Shown: positions 11,701 to 26,700, counted from the stretch's first letter. The stretch is DNA of 64,000 nt from Mytilus edulis (GCF_963676685.1 NC_092357.1:20077607-20141606), one strand, 5' to 3'. Translations and numbers: made by a program. The notes: generated from the letters alone by a model not told the origin.

Positions 11701-14700
11701 TCTTTAATCAATAAGATCAAAAACATAATGCCCTGTTATCCTAACTGGCCCGGACATATACTGTAAACCAACTTATTTTCTCGAGCAATTTATTTTCGCG
11801 AATTTCGCGAGTATAAAAAATACGCAAATATAAATCGTCGCGAATATTTAAAATTTGAATTTCTCCTTATTAAACTACACCAAATAATTAGGAATATCGC
11901 GAAATCAAATAGCTGAGAAGTTAATAATAATAGGTAAAATAAAGTATCCGCGAAATTAAGTTGTTTTACAGTAATCTCTTCGAGTGAAAGAAGATTCTTT
12001 GCAGTCAATACCACTTGATACAAATTGTACAAATGAACATCTTATAGGTTAATATGATGCAATTATAAAGATTATCAATACATGAGTAATGTATTTTTTT
12101 GTAAATCACAGTTCAACAACTATCAATTAAAATCTTGCGCTCATTAACTATGAAGCAAATATAAAAATATGTAGTCATGGAAAGCACAATGGTTAAATTA
12201 GTAACACAAAATTTAAACTAAGATAGATATAGGAAGATGTGGTGTGAGTGCCAATGAGACAACTCTCCATCCAAATAACAATTTAAAAAGTAAACAATTA
12301 TAGGTTAAAGTACGGCCTTCAACACGGAGCCTTGGCTCACACCGAACAACAAGCTATAAATGGCCCCAAAATTACTAGTGTAAAACCATTCAAACGGGAA
12401 AACCAACGGTCTTATCTATATAAACAAAACAAGAAACGAGAAACACATATATATTACATAAACAAACGACAACTACTGTACATCAGATTCCTGACTTAGG
12501 ACAGGTGCAAACATTTGCAGCGGGATTAAACGTTTTAATGGATCCAAACCTTCTCCCTTTTTCTGAAACAATAGCACAAAATCACAACATAGAAAAACAC
12601 ACGATAAAATATCAATAGGCAGACTTAACTCAATCAAAAAACGTATGATTACACAATGAACGAATAAATTTGATCTGTGATATCTGAATACAAATGCAGT
12701 TAATTAAATATTGGAGACAAACATTCATGACCAAAAAGCTAACAAACAAATTCAAACAAAGCCATGGCAGGACATCACATTCAAGGACAGATTATTCCAC
12801 AAAATTATCAGCTTGTTATGAAAAAGTGAGATGAGATGCATGTTATTGCTTATCTAATTACCAGTACCTCATTTTCACTGGTATCAGCATCACTGTCACT
12901 TAATATATTGATAAACTGGGAATCATTCTGGAAGAAAATAGAACACAATTTATCATCCTTACACTAGAAAATGAATTTATATTTTCAAACATTCTTAACA
13001 GCATTCTCTCTTTTTAAAATTGAAAAAATCCATCAGACTTGAGTAAACTATGAGGCAGGATTGCAATTCATTTGTTGTCATGCAGTTGTTTAGTTACTTG
13101 TTAACTTAATGAAAACAGAAATTGTGGTTTTACTTGACTATTTTTTATTTTTCAATAATGAAAAAAGTCATCCTGATTAATGGAGTTAAACATTGTTTAA
13201 CTTAATTAATAAAGGGTTGCGCTTTAGGGCATGATACGCCTGTTGCTCTTTTAACTTGTCTTTTATGCTTTAAATGTATTGTCCCAAAATTGGAAAATCC
13301 CCCCTTTTTTAAGCATAAAAAATCATAACATGGAAATGTAAAATCTGAAATTTATAAAAATTGAAAAGGAGCTTACATCAATAGATATAAACAATTCACC
13401 AAAGTTTCATGGACATTGGTGAAAGCCTTTTTGAGTTATTGTCCGAAGTGTTGAAAAACCTTAGCAGAGAAATAAAAAAAACTGAAGAAAAAAAAAAATG
13501 AATCATAGTTTCCTATAGGCACATCTACATAGTATGTCGTTTTTATCTTAAAAGGAATTTAGGAAACTATGTTGTGTGTTTTCAGAGGGGTTGTGATAAC
13601 AAACTGTAGCAGCAGTATATAGAAGCAGAACCCTTTTGTGTCATGGGAAGAACATCTCAGATACTGTACAGTAAATCAGGTTGTAGGCAAGAGAATCTCA
13701 TCTTATGACATAAACATACTATCAATGATGAATTGCATTTATTTTTTTATTTGTTTAAAGTCATATACTGATTTCACATTAGTTTATACCTTGGCTATCT
13801 GTACACTTTTTTTAGCTGTGTGAGTATCTGCAGACTGCTTTGGCTTTAGAGCTGTTGTTTTGTACTGGTCTCTTTTTGTCTCTATCATCTGCTCCGTCTC
13901 TATTTCTAAAACACAGACACCATAATTATAAGTCTCCTAATTTGCAAGTTAATTGCAGTCACTAAATTCTGAATGATTATCCGATTTATGATTGATAAAA
14001 CAGTTTATATAAAATCATTTTGACTTTGGATTAACTTGTAATTAGAATACAGTTTTACCATTTAAAGTGATTTCTGATGCCACTGTGTTGTATGTTTTAT
14101 CTCTTTAATCTTATAATCACTAAAATTAGGATAAAAACTAGAATGTGTCCACAGTACACTGATGCCCTACTCGCACTATCATTTTCTATGTTTACTGGAC
14201 CGTTAAATTGGAATAAATTTGGCATTAAAATTAGAATGATCTTATAAAAGGGAACATGTATGCTAAGTTTCAAGTTGATTGGACTTCAACTTCATCAAAA
14301 ACTACCTTGACCAAAAACTTTAACCTGTAGTGTAACAGATGGACGAACGAACAGATGGACGGACAGACGGATGACTGAACAAATGCACAGACCAGAAAAA
14401 CATAATGCCCCTCTACTATTGTAGGTGGTGCATAATTAATAGGACTTCAATAATAATCAAATGAATATAGGCAAACCCTGAAAAGATAATGAGACTGTAT
14501 GTCAACTGTGTTTTGAATTTATTGGCCTATAAACGAGATCTAGAATAAATACCATGTGAAGGTGATGTTGGTTCATTGTTAAATCTTAGGATTTGTTGTG
14601 GAGACGGTGATGCTGATGCACTAGGCTGTTTACTTCTTGTAGCTGTGTGAGTATCTGCAGACTGCTTTGGCTTTAGAGCTGTTGTTTTGTACTGGTCTCT

Positions 14701-17700
14701 TTTTGTCTCTATCATCTGCTCCGTCTCTATTTCTAAAACACAGACACCATAATTATAAGTCTCCTAATTTGCAAGTTAATTGCAGTCACTAAATTTTGAA
14801 TCATTATCCGATTTATGATTGATAAAACAGTTTATATAAAATCATTTTGACTTTGGATTAACTTGTAATTGGAATACAGTTTTACCATTTAAAGTGATTT
14901 CTGATGCCACTGTATGTTTTATCTCTTTAATCTTATAATCACTAAAATTAGGATAAAAACTAGAATGTGTCCACAGTACACTGATGCCCTACTCGCACTA
15001 TCATTTTCTATGTTTACTGGACCGTTAAATTGGAATAAATTCTCTAATTTGGCATTAAAATTAGAATGATCTTATAAAAGGGAACATGTATACTAAGTTT
15101 CAAGTTGATTGGACTTCAACTTCATAAAAAACTACCTTGACCAAAAACTTTAACCTGATGTGTAACAGACAGACGAACAAACAGACGGGCAGACGAACGG
15201 ACGCACAGACCAGAAAACATAATGCCCCTCTACTATCGTAGGGGGGGGGCATAATTAATAGGACTTCAATTATAATCAGATGAATATAGGAAAACCCTGA
15301 AAAGATAATGGGACTGTATGTCAACTGTGTTTTGAATTTATTGGCCTATAAACGAGATCTAGAATAAATACCATGTGAAGGTGATGTTGGTTCATTGTTA
15401 AATCTTAGGATTTGTTGTGGAGACGGTGATGCTGATGCACTAGGCTGTTTACTTCTTGTAGCTGTGTGAGTATCTGCAGACTGCTTTGGCTTTAGAGCTG
15501 TTGTTTTGTACTGGTCTCTTTTTGTCTCTATCATCTGCTCCGTCTCTATTTCTAAAACACAGACACCATAATTATAAGTCTCCTAATTTGCAAGTTAATT
15601 GCAGTCACTAAATTCTGAATGATTATCCGATTTATGATTGATAAAACAGTTTATATAAAATCATTTTGACTTTGGATTAACTTGTAATTGGAATACAGTT
15701 TTACCATTTAAAGTGATTTCTGATGCCACTGTATGTTTTATCTCTTTAATCTTATAATCACTAAAATTAGGATGAAAGTTAATAAGACTTCAATAATAAT
15801 CAGATGAATATAGGCAAACCCTGAAAAGATAATGAGACTCTATGTCAAATGTGTTTTGAATTTATTGGCCTATAAACGAGATCTAGAATAAATACCATGT
15901 GAAGGCGATGTTGGTTCATTGTTAAATCTTAGGATTTGTTGTGGAGACGGTGATGCTGATGCACTAGGCTGTTTACTTCTTGTAGCTGTGTGAGTATCTG
16001 CAGGCTGCTTTGGCTTTAGAGCTGTTGTTTTGTACTGGTCTCTTTTTGTCTCTATCATCAGCTCCGTCTCTATTTCTAAAACACAGACACCATAATTATA
16101 AGTCTCCTAATTTGCAAGTTAATTGCAGTCACTAAATTTTGAAGGATTTTCAGATTAATTATTGATAAAACAGTTTATGTCATCAGTGTTTAAACATAAA
16201 CCTACTGCAATCTTTATTACAAGATTAATTTCAAGAACTGTTCCTTTTTATCTGTTTTAAACAAGACAAAAAAACAAAAACGTATGAAAAGCAGGCTTGT
16301 CAGATAAAACTTATAATTTTTTTGTTTGCAAGACTGTCAAGAATTTATACCTTAATGTAACATTTCTTTATTTGTAACAGTTTTACAAAGATAACCATCA
16401 ACAAAGAGAATACATCAAGAATGGTTGGTCTAACACTTTTCAATGTACATTATCAGAATAATCAATATTACAATTTTCAGTTGAAATGAAATTGTGATGT
16501 GTGTATCAAAAATCTGATTGACTTTCTTCCCTTCTTTGTGTATGATGTTTAGGGACACTGTGACATTGATAACTTGTGAATCCATGTCCTGTGAGACTGT
16601 TAGAAAATTTTTTAAAATATTGTAGGGCTGTAACAAAATTCTTATCACAGTTTCATTTAACATAACATTGTTGTAGTGTGTGATTATACCTGGTATTCTA
16701 GGTGGTATACCACTTTCATCCACTACCTTTCCTTTCTGCGCCTGCAGTAATAAATCTTGTATTGTCTGTAAATATCAGGGGAAAACATATTGTAAATAAA
16801 GAACAAGTTAACTGCTAATACCATATCAAAATCAATCATCCACTTGGCTAAATGAGAACAATGCAGAAATGGTTATCCAAGCGTTATGGAACTTCAAGTT
16901 AAAAAAATATGCATTATGTTTTTTCTTACTTAATGGCTACCTTTATTATAAAATTATACTTTTCTATGAAGAATTTAAGAAGTTTACTTTCAAATTGTTT
17001 AATTGTTTCCAGCAAGAATATCTGTGCTTCTTTGTTGATAATTTATAAATAGGTGACAATGGTTAAACTTCGGCTTCAAATTAGCTGCCATATTTTTACA
17101 AATATATAATTGAAATATTTTTGACGATTTTACAACATGTATGTGAAAAAAATGATAAAACCATGCACAGAAGACAAGTTTATGATATATGTATGCATTA
17201 ATTGGTTCAATAATTGGATTAATTTTTCATCGATTACTCGTTTCATATGACTTTAAACCAGAATTTGTCCCTGTAGCACACAGATTAACTTGCTCATATG
17301 AACCTTAATTCCCAGATTGGAGAAAGCCTTGATAGTTTGTTCCTGCTAAAAAATGTGATGACATTTAATGTGACACACTGACTGATGAAAAAAATGCAGA
17401 CAGAGAGATGGGAGTGTAACAGTATTTCAATACCTGTGTAATGTTTTTTTCTTTATATTTAGTCTTTTCTACATAAGTCTTTAACGCAAAATAAGAAGCA
17501 ATACCAATCCTTCTTTCATAAAAGCTGCATATTTCATAAGACAATTCATGTCAGAAAATAAGAAGAAAGTTGTGTCTGTCATTTCATCTAAAAATACATA
17601 ATGTACCTTCAGGGCTGTACCATATTTTTTCTGTTTAGAGGTATCACCTGCTGACTTAGCACTCTGAACTCCTGACTCATACATTGACAATCTTTCAACC

Positions 17701-20700
17701 AAAATTAAAACTTTATCTTCATTTCCTCCTTCCTGACTAGTAAGTTGGAGTGCAGTATCTTCATCTGATGATAAACTTTCATATTCAGCCTGGTAAATTA
17801 TAATAGATATAACAAGAATGGGTCAATAGCATGATGCCCCACTTGCATCATCATTTCTATGTTAAGTTGTCAGTGATAATATTGGTTCAAAACTCTAATT
17901 TTGCATTAAATTGTGTAAAAAGTTTCGAGATGATTGGACTTAAACTTCATAAAAAACTACCTTGACCAAAACTTTAACCTGAATCAGGACATACAGATGA
18001 ATGGATAGTTGCACAGACCAAAAAAGTAATGCCCCATGTCTAGTCCCTGGACTCACCTAGGAGCATTATGTGTTTTTGTTTTCAAAGAAACCAACTCTAA
18101 TTCATCCTAAAATTATAAATTGGATTCTTATAAATTGAGAAAAACACAGCAATTGCTACATGTACTATTTAAAAGTCTTGTTTGAAATAAGGAAGTAAAA
18201 TAATCCATAGGGTATAATGGTATAATGGGAAAATATTATAGGTAGAATCTCCAAAGAGACACATTTTATACCTGGATTGCACCTGCTTTGATGGCTCTGC
18301 CTTCTTTTCTTATTTTCATCTCAATAGATTTCTCCTACAATAATAAAAGTGAACTAATCATGATCATCAATTATAAGGTTTGTTAGAAATTACACAAAAA
18401 TAACTGTATATATATATATATACATATGCTATTTGCTAATAAATCAAAAAGCCTAACTACTGAGCATCAACTATTTCTTTATATCTTAATCATACCATAA
18501 ATCAGTATTTCAATCACTTTATAATCTGTGTAACCAAACTTTTGATATGATTTGTGCTTCAGTATATTTCAGATGTTGAGATTTTTTTTACAATTTCATT
18601 CAAAGCAAATATAACTGGATATCATTTACATGGGAACAATTTCTGTGGGCTATGCTGTGAAAGATTTTGACAATGACTGTTGACATTAGGAAGTTTACGA
18701 GACATCCACTGGTGTTGGTTAATATACATGAACTGGAGTGCCTGTAGAAAACCACAACCTGTGATTGGAAAACTAGGGGAAAACTACCACCATATACATG
18801 TAGTACCTTGAGAGCAATAGTTGAAGTTGTCCTTGATTCTGTTACCCTGGGAACATGGTCCTTGTCTTTTTTAACACAGGGTCTTTCCTAAAATTATGAT
18901 TTAAGGGAATTAAGTTACAGTCATGTGGATCTGATGATAAAAAAAAAAAAAACTTAATCAGCATTTTCACAGAAAAAAATTACTTAGATAAATATAGATA
19001 ACCAAAACACAGCAGGTGTATTCAAGGTTAGGTTTTTTGTTCCCTGAAATCAGCCAGTATGAACATTTGAAACATAATTGAAGACAGTTTTTAATGTTGA
19101 TTTTTACCATATATAATTCATTTTATAAATTTTAACAGAAGAACAATGATTTTAAAGGTACATGTAAGGATTATATTGGCACAAAAAATTATAAAATCTG
19201 GCCTTAGTGAATTCTTGCACCTAAACATTATTATATATAGCTTTTATTTTTACATTTCTGTATCCAAGTAGGAAACAGTCTAGTTTAATATAAATTATTT
19301 AAGGAATGACTGTAATATTTTTATGTCTATGAGGAAATATCATAAACTCAAGAGCCTGTGTTGCTCACCTTGGTTTATGTGTATATTAAACAAATGGGCA
19401 CAGATAAATTCATAACAAAGTTGTGTTTTGATGATGGTGATGTGTTTGTAGATCTTACTTTACTGAAAATTCTTGTTGCTACAATTATCTCTATCTATAA
19501 TGAACTTGGCCCACTAATTACAGTGGAAAATATTTTCTAAAAATCTTCCAAATTTATGAAAAATGTAAAAAATTAACTTTGAAGGGCAATAACTCCTAAA
19601 GGGGTCAACTGACCAAATTAGTCATGATGACTTATTTGTAAATCTTACTTTGCTGAACATTATTGCTGTTTACTGTTTATCTCTATCTATAATATTATTC
19701 AAGATAGTAACCAAAAACAGCAAAATGTCCTTAAAATTACCAATTCAGGGGCACAACAGGTTGTTCGATTCATCTGAAATTTTCGCGGCAGATAGATCTT
19801 GACCTGATTAACAATATAACCTCCGTGTCAGATTTGCTCTAAATGCTTCGGTTTTTGAGTTGTAAGCCAAAAACTGCATTTTACCCCTATGTTCTATTTT
19901 TAGCCATGGCGGCCATCTTGGTTAGTTGAACGGGTCAAAGGACACAATTTTTAAACCACTATTTTCAGAGGAAAAGATTTTTGTAAAAGTTAACGACGAC
20001 AGACGTCGGACGCAAAGTGGTGGGAAAAGCTAAAAATGTGGTATGCACTGAATTAAGCGTGTAGCGGGTTATTTAACAGTGTGCACCACATTTTTAAAGT
20101 TATTTCGAATAGACTGATAAAATATTACAGTTATTTCTTATAATATAATTCTAAATTCTATTTTATAAATGCGTAAATCACGAATCTTTGATGACAGTAT
20201 GGTAACATGAAAAAAATGTGTCTATGATATGATAAACAAAATGATGTCATCCAATCAGAAGATGTGTTACATTCAAAATTTAAATTATATAAAAATAGTG
20301 CACAATGTTGATTGTTCTATCCGTATCATTGTCACAAATTACCTATCATATCTTTTTTAAAATCACTGAAAACTGACAATGACCATATATGGAAACGTTG
20401 TTAATAAATAGTATCAGATATATGGCATTTAAGGAAAACAAATGAAGTGTATTTAAGTATAATATCTTCTAATATACTATAAGAGAGTTTTAATGTTATA
20501 ATTTGTTAAAACAAATCAGTCAAATCTAATGTCTCTCTGTCCTGAAATGTTAAGTTAACAAACAAATGCATTTACCAAACGTAAGAAAATATTTTTCTGA
20601 AGGAAGTTTAAGGAGATTCCAGTATTTTGGCACAAAAAGGCTATAATTAAATATATTATCAACTATTAAAAATTGATAACTGGAATATCCTTTAAATAAA

Positions 20701-23700
20701 AGAAACAAAACAAAACAAAAACCAAACAAAACTATTCTTAGTAATAGAAAAGCACCTGTTCTCTCTGTGATTGATTACATGTAACTAACTTCTTAAGTTG
20801 TGAGCGGTCTGGGAGAGAAAAATAAAATGAAATAAATTATAAAATCCAACTAATCATAAGAACATATCAAGTGTCAGATGTATGTAAAGTAATATGCTTC
20901 AAGTAACAACTTCAAACAAGAATGTGTCCACAGTACACGGATGCCCCACTCGCACTATCATTTTCTATGTTTACTTGACCGTGAAATTGGAATAAATTCT
21001 CTAATTTGGCATTAAAATTAGAATGATCTTATCGAAGGGAACATGTATACTAAGTTTCAAGTTGATTGGACTTCAACTTCATCAAAAACTACCTTGACCA
21101 AAAACTTTAACCTGAAGTGTAACAGACGGACGAACGAACAGACGGACAGACAGACAGACAGACGGACGGACGAATGAACGGACATACGGACGCACAGACC
21201 AGAAAACATAATGCCCCTCTACTATTGTAGGTGGGGCATAAAAAGTTCAAGTGATATGTTCTTGTATTTTAATTTAAGTAAAAGGAAATAAATCTCTTTC
21301 ACATTGGAAAATATAAGAAGTATTAATTGATGATGGAGATCATTAGTTATTTGGTCCATCTTTTATAATCTTTGTCTTTTTATTTGTATACAGTTTGAAA
21401 TATTTTATTTTCATATATTTTCAGAGCTTCAATCAAAAAGTGGATTGAAAGTGTACAGAATTCCTACAGAGTAACCTCCCGGTCTTTTATGAATACGTTT
21501 AAAGATCAACAAGTCCTGAATACCAATTTACATTGGCCTACCACTAATGGTTCCACTTGAACTGACCTAATCACAAATTAATACATAACTTTCAAAAATT
21601 TTCAAAGTCAATAGACCATGACTGAGGGGGCGTAGCCAAATTATCTCCATGGAAATGAGATATGCCAATGCTGATACAACTGCATACCAAATATGATTGA
21701 CCTACCACTAGTGGTTCACCATAAACTATACCTTATCACAAACTAATACATTTTTGGCACCATTGCTGCCGCCACCGGAAACAGCATACCTATGTCTAGC
21801 TTTTTGACTCCATCAAGGAAAGACAATAAATCAATTTGACAATAAGACATCCCTATTTAACAGTACAGTCAAGTTAATCAAAATTTTTGGTCTTTAATCT
21901 AAAGTGAGGGCAATAATTATACTACAGCCTGTGTCACTCACCTTGGTCTATGTGAATATTTAACAAAGAATTTTTTGTAGTGGAGACTCAGACAAGACCA
22001 ATACGGCCTACTGCATTTCTCTCGATGACCATTGGTACAAGAAATTTACAGTGAGAATTTGTCTTAAATATCAATGGGTTATTCATTTAAGAATTTAAAA
22101 ATCAAGCAGAATTACAACATCATTTACCTTTGTCTACAAATTTTATGTATGCTTGCAAATCACCGGCCTTCTTTTTAAACTTTTTCATTTCAAACTTCAG
22201 GTTTGCAATTTTGAAATCTTCTGGATTGTCAACAACACTGTATCCAGAAGAACAAATTGTCATAATCTGTAGCTTATAATTGCCCTGAAAATATTCATTA
22301 ACTTTCTTCATCCAGTAGACACCAGTAGACTTGATTGGCACTGTAATAGATATCTTCCCAGATAATATGTCTTCTGATGTAGGGAAAACTCTTTTCACAG
22401 CTGTTTCATACTTATCCAAAATTTGGATTTGTAACTGCACTTGTATATCCTATATATAAAATTAATAAAGAAAAAAATGAAAGACACTTTCATGCAAGGT
22501 TTGTTGTACGAGTATTCCCTATACTATAGGAGAAAATTTGGAAGATTTGGATATGCAATATCGATTTTATATCAGATACAAATCTAGGACTTTACAGTAC
22601 TTCATAATATAATAGATGACTGTATAAAAATGACCCGGCTGATATACATGTAATAGTGAAAAATTTGTAAGGGGTTCCGCGGAACCCAGTGTCTCGTCTA
22701 CTTTTGCTGTAACTCCCAGGCTCAACAACTAGAGGCTCTAAAGAGCCTGTGTCGCTCACCTTGGTCTATGTGCATATTAAACAAAGGACACAAATGGATT
22801 CATTACAAAATTGTATTTTGGTGATGGTGATGTGTTTGAAGTTCTTACTTTACTGAACGATTTTGCTTCTTACAATTATATCTATCATGAACTTTGCCCA
22901 TTAGTAACAGAGAACTATATTTGGTAAAAATTTACATAAATTTACCAAATTAATGAAAATTGTTAAAAATTGACTATAAAGGGCAATAACTCCTTAAGGG
23001 GTCAATTGACCATTTAGGTCATGTTGACTTATTTGTAGATCTTACTTTGCTGAACATTATTGCTGTTTACAGTTTATCGCTATCTATAATAGTATTCAAG
23101 ATAACCAAAAACGGCAAAATTTCTTTAAAAATTACCAATTGGAGGGCAGCAACCCAACAACCAGTTGTCCAATTCATCTGAAAAATTCAGGGCAGATAGA
23201 TATTGACTTGATTAACAATTTAACTTCTTGTCAGATTTGCTCTAGATTCTTTGGTTTCATAGTTATAAGCCAAAAGCTGCATTTTACCCCTATGTTCTAT
23301 TTTTAGCCGTGGCGGCCATCTTGGTTGAATGGCCAGGTCATCGGACACATTTTTCAAACTAGATACCCCAAAGATGATTGTGGCCTAGTAGTTTCAGTGG
23401 AGATTTTGTAAAAGATTACTTAGATTTATGAAAAATGGTTAAAGATTGACTATAAAGGGCAATAACTCCTAAAGGGGTCAACTGACCATTTTGGTAATGT
23501 TGACTTATTTGTAGATCTTACTTTGCTGAACATTATTGCTGTTTACAATTTATCTCTATCTATAATAATATTCAAGATAATAACCAAAAACAGCAAAATT
23601 TCCTCAAAATTACCAATTCAGGGGCAGCAACCCAACAACCGATTGACCGATTCATCTGAAAATTTCAGGGCAGATAGTTCTTGACCTGATAAACATTTTT

Positions 23701-26700
23701 ATCCCATGTCAGATATCCTCAAAATGCTTTGGTTTTTGAGTTATAAGCCAAAAACTGCATTTTACCCCTATGTTCTATTTTTAGCGGTGGCGGCCATCTT
23801 GGTTGGTTGACCAGGTCACGCCACACATTTTTTAAACTAGATACCCCAAAGATGATTGTGGCTAAGTTTGGATTAATTTGGCCCAGTAGTTTCAGAGGAG
23901 AAGATTTTTGTAAAAGATTACTTTAATTTACGAAAAATGGTTAAAAATTGACTATAAAGGGCAATAACTCCTAAACGGGTCAACTGACCATTTTGGTCAT
24001 GTTGACTTATTTGTAGATCTTACTTTGCTGAACATTATTGCTGTTTACAGTTTATCTCTATCTATAATAATATTCAAGATAATAACCAAAAACAGCAAAA
24101 TTTCCTCAAAATTACCAATTCAGGGGCAGCAACCCAACAACCGATTGACCGATTCATCTGAAAATTTCAGGGCAGATAGATCTTGACCTAATAAACATTT
24201 TTATCCCATGTCAGATTTCCTCAAAATGCTTTGGTTTTTGAGTTATAAGCCAAAAACTGCATTTTACCCCTATGTTCTATTTTTAGCCGTGGCGGCCATC
24301 TTGGTTGGTTGACCAGGTCACGCCACACATTTTTTAAACTAGATACCCCAATGATGATTGTGGCCAAGTTTGGTTTGATTTGGCCCAGTAGTTTCAGAGG
24401 AGAAGATTTTTGTAAAAGTTAACGACGACGGACGACGGACGACGACGACGACGGACGCCGGACGCAAAGTGATGGGAATAGCTCACTTGGCCCTTCGGGC
24501 CAGGTGAGCTAAAAATGAGGAAAACAATCAATAACAATATTCCTCTTGATACTATCTTTTGATTGTAAGAAGCTTCTGTCCAAGTTTGGTAAAAATTTCA
24601 GGATAGTTTATGAATCGAATAAATAATTTAAAAACTTTAACTGCAGACTGTATGTAATGTTAACTGGAAGAAAAACTAAGTCCATTTATAAATAAAATAC
24701 AGATACACAAGTACCAAATATTAACAAAATTTCCTTTCTAGATACTAGCTTTTGATCATAAACAAGCTTCTGTCCAAGTTTGGTACAAATTTAAAATAGT
24801 AAAAGAAAGTCATTAAATTTTTTAATAAACAGCTGCGCCATGAGCGCATGATACGCCCGACGTCTTATGTGGAAGTCTTATGCAATGCAATAATCATAAA
24901 TAGTTTATGAGAAAGTTTTAAGCAATAACCAGATATTGTTTTAGAGACACCGCTGGACATGTGTTTTTTTTACAAAAACTAAATATTACCAAAATAAAAT
25001 TTTGAATCAGATCTTTAGATTAATATATCAAAGAAGTGTGTAAAGTTTTAAGCAATAATCATAACTTATTTTTGAGATACGGCGCGACATGTAAAAAACC
25101 CTCCCCTGTTTTACAAAATACTCAATAACTCAGAAATAAAATTTTGAATAATCACCAAAAAGTATACAGATCTTTAGATTAATAGAACAAAGAAGTGTGT
25201 AAAGTTTTAAGCAATAATCATAATTCATTTTTGAGATACGGCACAACATGTAAAAAAAAACCCTCCCCCTTTTTTACAAAATACTAATAACTCAAAAATG
25301 AAATTTTGAATCATCACCAAAAAGTATACAGATATTGAGATTAATATAACAAAGACATGTGTAAAGTTTTAAGCAATCATCATAAATAGTTTTTGAGATA
25401 TGGCGCGACATGTAAAAAAAACCTCCCCCTTTTTTACAAAATACTCAATAACTCAAAAATGAAATTTTGAATCATCACCAAAAAGTATACAGATATTGAG
25501 ATTAATATAACTAAGAAGTGTTTAAAGTTTTGAGTCTTAATCAAGAATTGTTTTTAAGATACAGTGCGACATGTGAAAAAAACACACCCCTGTTTTAGTT
25601 ATAAAGTGCCGTAACTCAAAAAGTTTAAATCTTATTTTCACCAAAAAGTATACAGATCATTTGACCATCATAAGAAACAACTATATTAAGTTTCATGAAA
25701 TTTGGATAAGTTGTTCTCAAGTTACGGTGCGACATGTTTACGCCGGACAGACGGACAGACGGACGGACAGACAGACAGACAGACGGACACCGGACATTTG
25801 TATACCATAATACGTCCCGTCAAAATTTTGACGGGCGTATAAAAATTTAACCACAGAGTGAATGTGTTGTTTCCTGGCAGAAAAACTAAGTCCATTTAAA
25901 AGTATAATACGGAAAAAATGAATTTATTTTTTTTTACAAAATTTACTTCTGGATACCATCTTATGATCATAAACAAGCTTCTGTTTAAGTTTGGTACAAA
26001 CCCAGGATAGTTAAAGAAAGTTATTAAAATTTTAAAAACTTTAACCACAGAGTGAATGTAATGTTTCGCCGCAGAAAAACTAAGTCCATTTATAAATAAA
26101 ATACAGAAAAAATGGAATTTTATTTTTACAAAATTTACTTCTGGATACTATCTTATGATCACAAACATGCTTCTGTCCAAGTTTGGTAGAAATCCAGTAT
26201 AGTTTAAGAAAGTTATTAAATTTTCAAAAACATTAACCACAGAGTGAATATTTATTGACGCCACCGACGACGCCGACGGAATGTAGGATCGATCGCTTAG
26301 TCTCGCTTTTTCGACTAAAGTCGAAGGCTCGACAAAAATGGATATTAGGTACAAAAATGTATCATCATCACATCATTGTCAAAATCCAGTAGAAAAATGC
26401 CAAATTATGATAAGAAATTAAGGAAAAATGAGCTGGCCCAGATTTGAAAGATACTGAAGAGGATTATGAATTTATAAATAAATGTAAGTATCTTTGTTTT
26501 TATGATTGTGTTGCTCACCTTGTCAGAAAATTGTGTTAATGAGCTTGTTGGAAAGAATTTGTTTTTCTAAATTATTTCAGGCATGCAGAAAGCTTCAATT
26601 GATGTTGACCCATACTGGCATTTCCCATTATGAAGTTATTAAGGAGATGTAGGATATATTGCTTTTAGATATTTAAAATAATTCAATCGGTTGAAACAGC

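Larger units (their letters stand above)
13785..16180 (-). repeat. Tandem segmental duplication of a coding exon with its introns
   Basis: Four copies of one exon plus flanking intron. Distances between equivalent acceptors are 524, 819 and 827 bases. The two longer units contain an F1 element (14140-14436 and 14962-15254) and the short one does not. Exon B and C translations are identical, and A differs by Q-to-L and S-to-P. Because the exon is phase 1-1, each copy adds 60 residues without shifting frame. The rightmost copy loses homology at about 16180. Confidence 0.9.
22671..26335 (+). mobile_element. F8 element interrupted by F2 and F5 insertions
   Basis: Starts with a palindrome GGTTCCGCGGAACC (22673-22686) and GTGTCTCGTCTACTTTTGC. 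It is interrupted by F2 (22731-24511) and then resumes with modules containing CTTCTGTCCAAGTTTGGTA and AAAACTAAGTCCATTTATAA. It is interrupted again by F5 (24832-25844), resumes with the same module, and ends with a GACGCCGACGG microsatellite and a hairpin at 26300-26333 (CTTTTTCGACT AA AGTCGAAGGC). Modules abut across both insertions, so the original element is readable as about 0.9 kb. The match between 5' box and hairpin arm is weaker than in F1, F2, F3, F5 and F6. Confidence 0.75.

Noticed and set aside
24890..25740. CRISPR array
   Set aside because: Direct repeats of ~150 bp without regular unique spacers, in animal DNA; they are modules of the F5 element.
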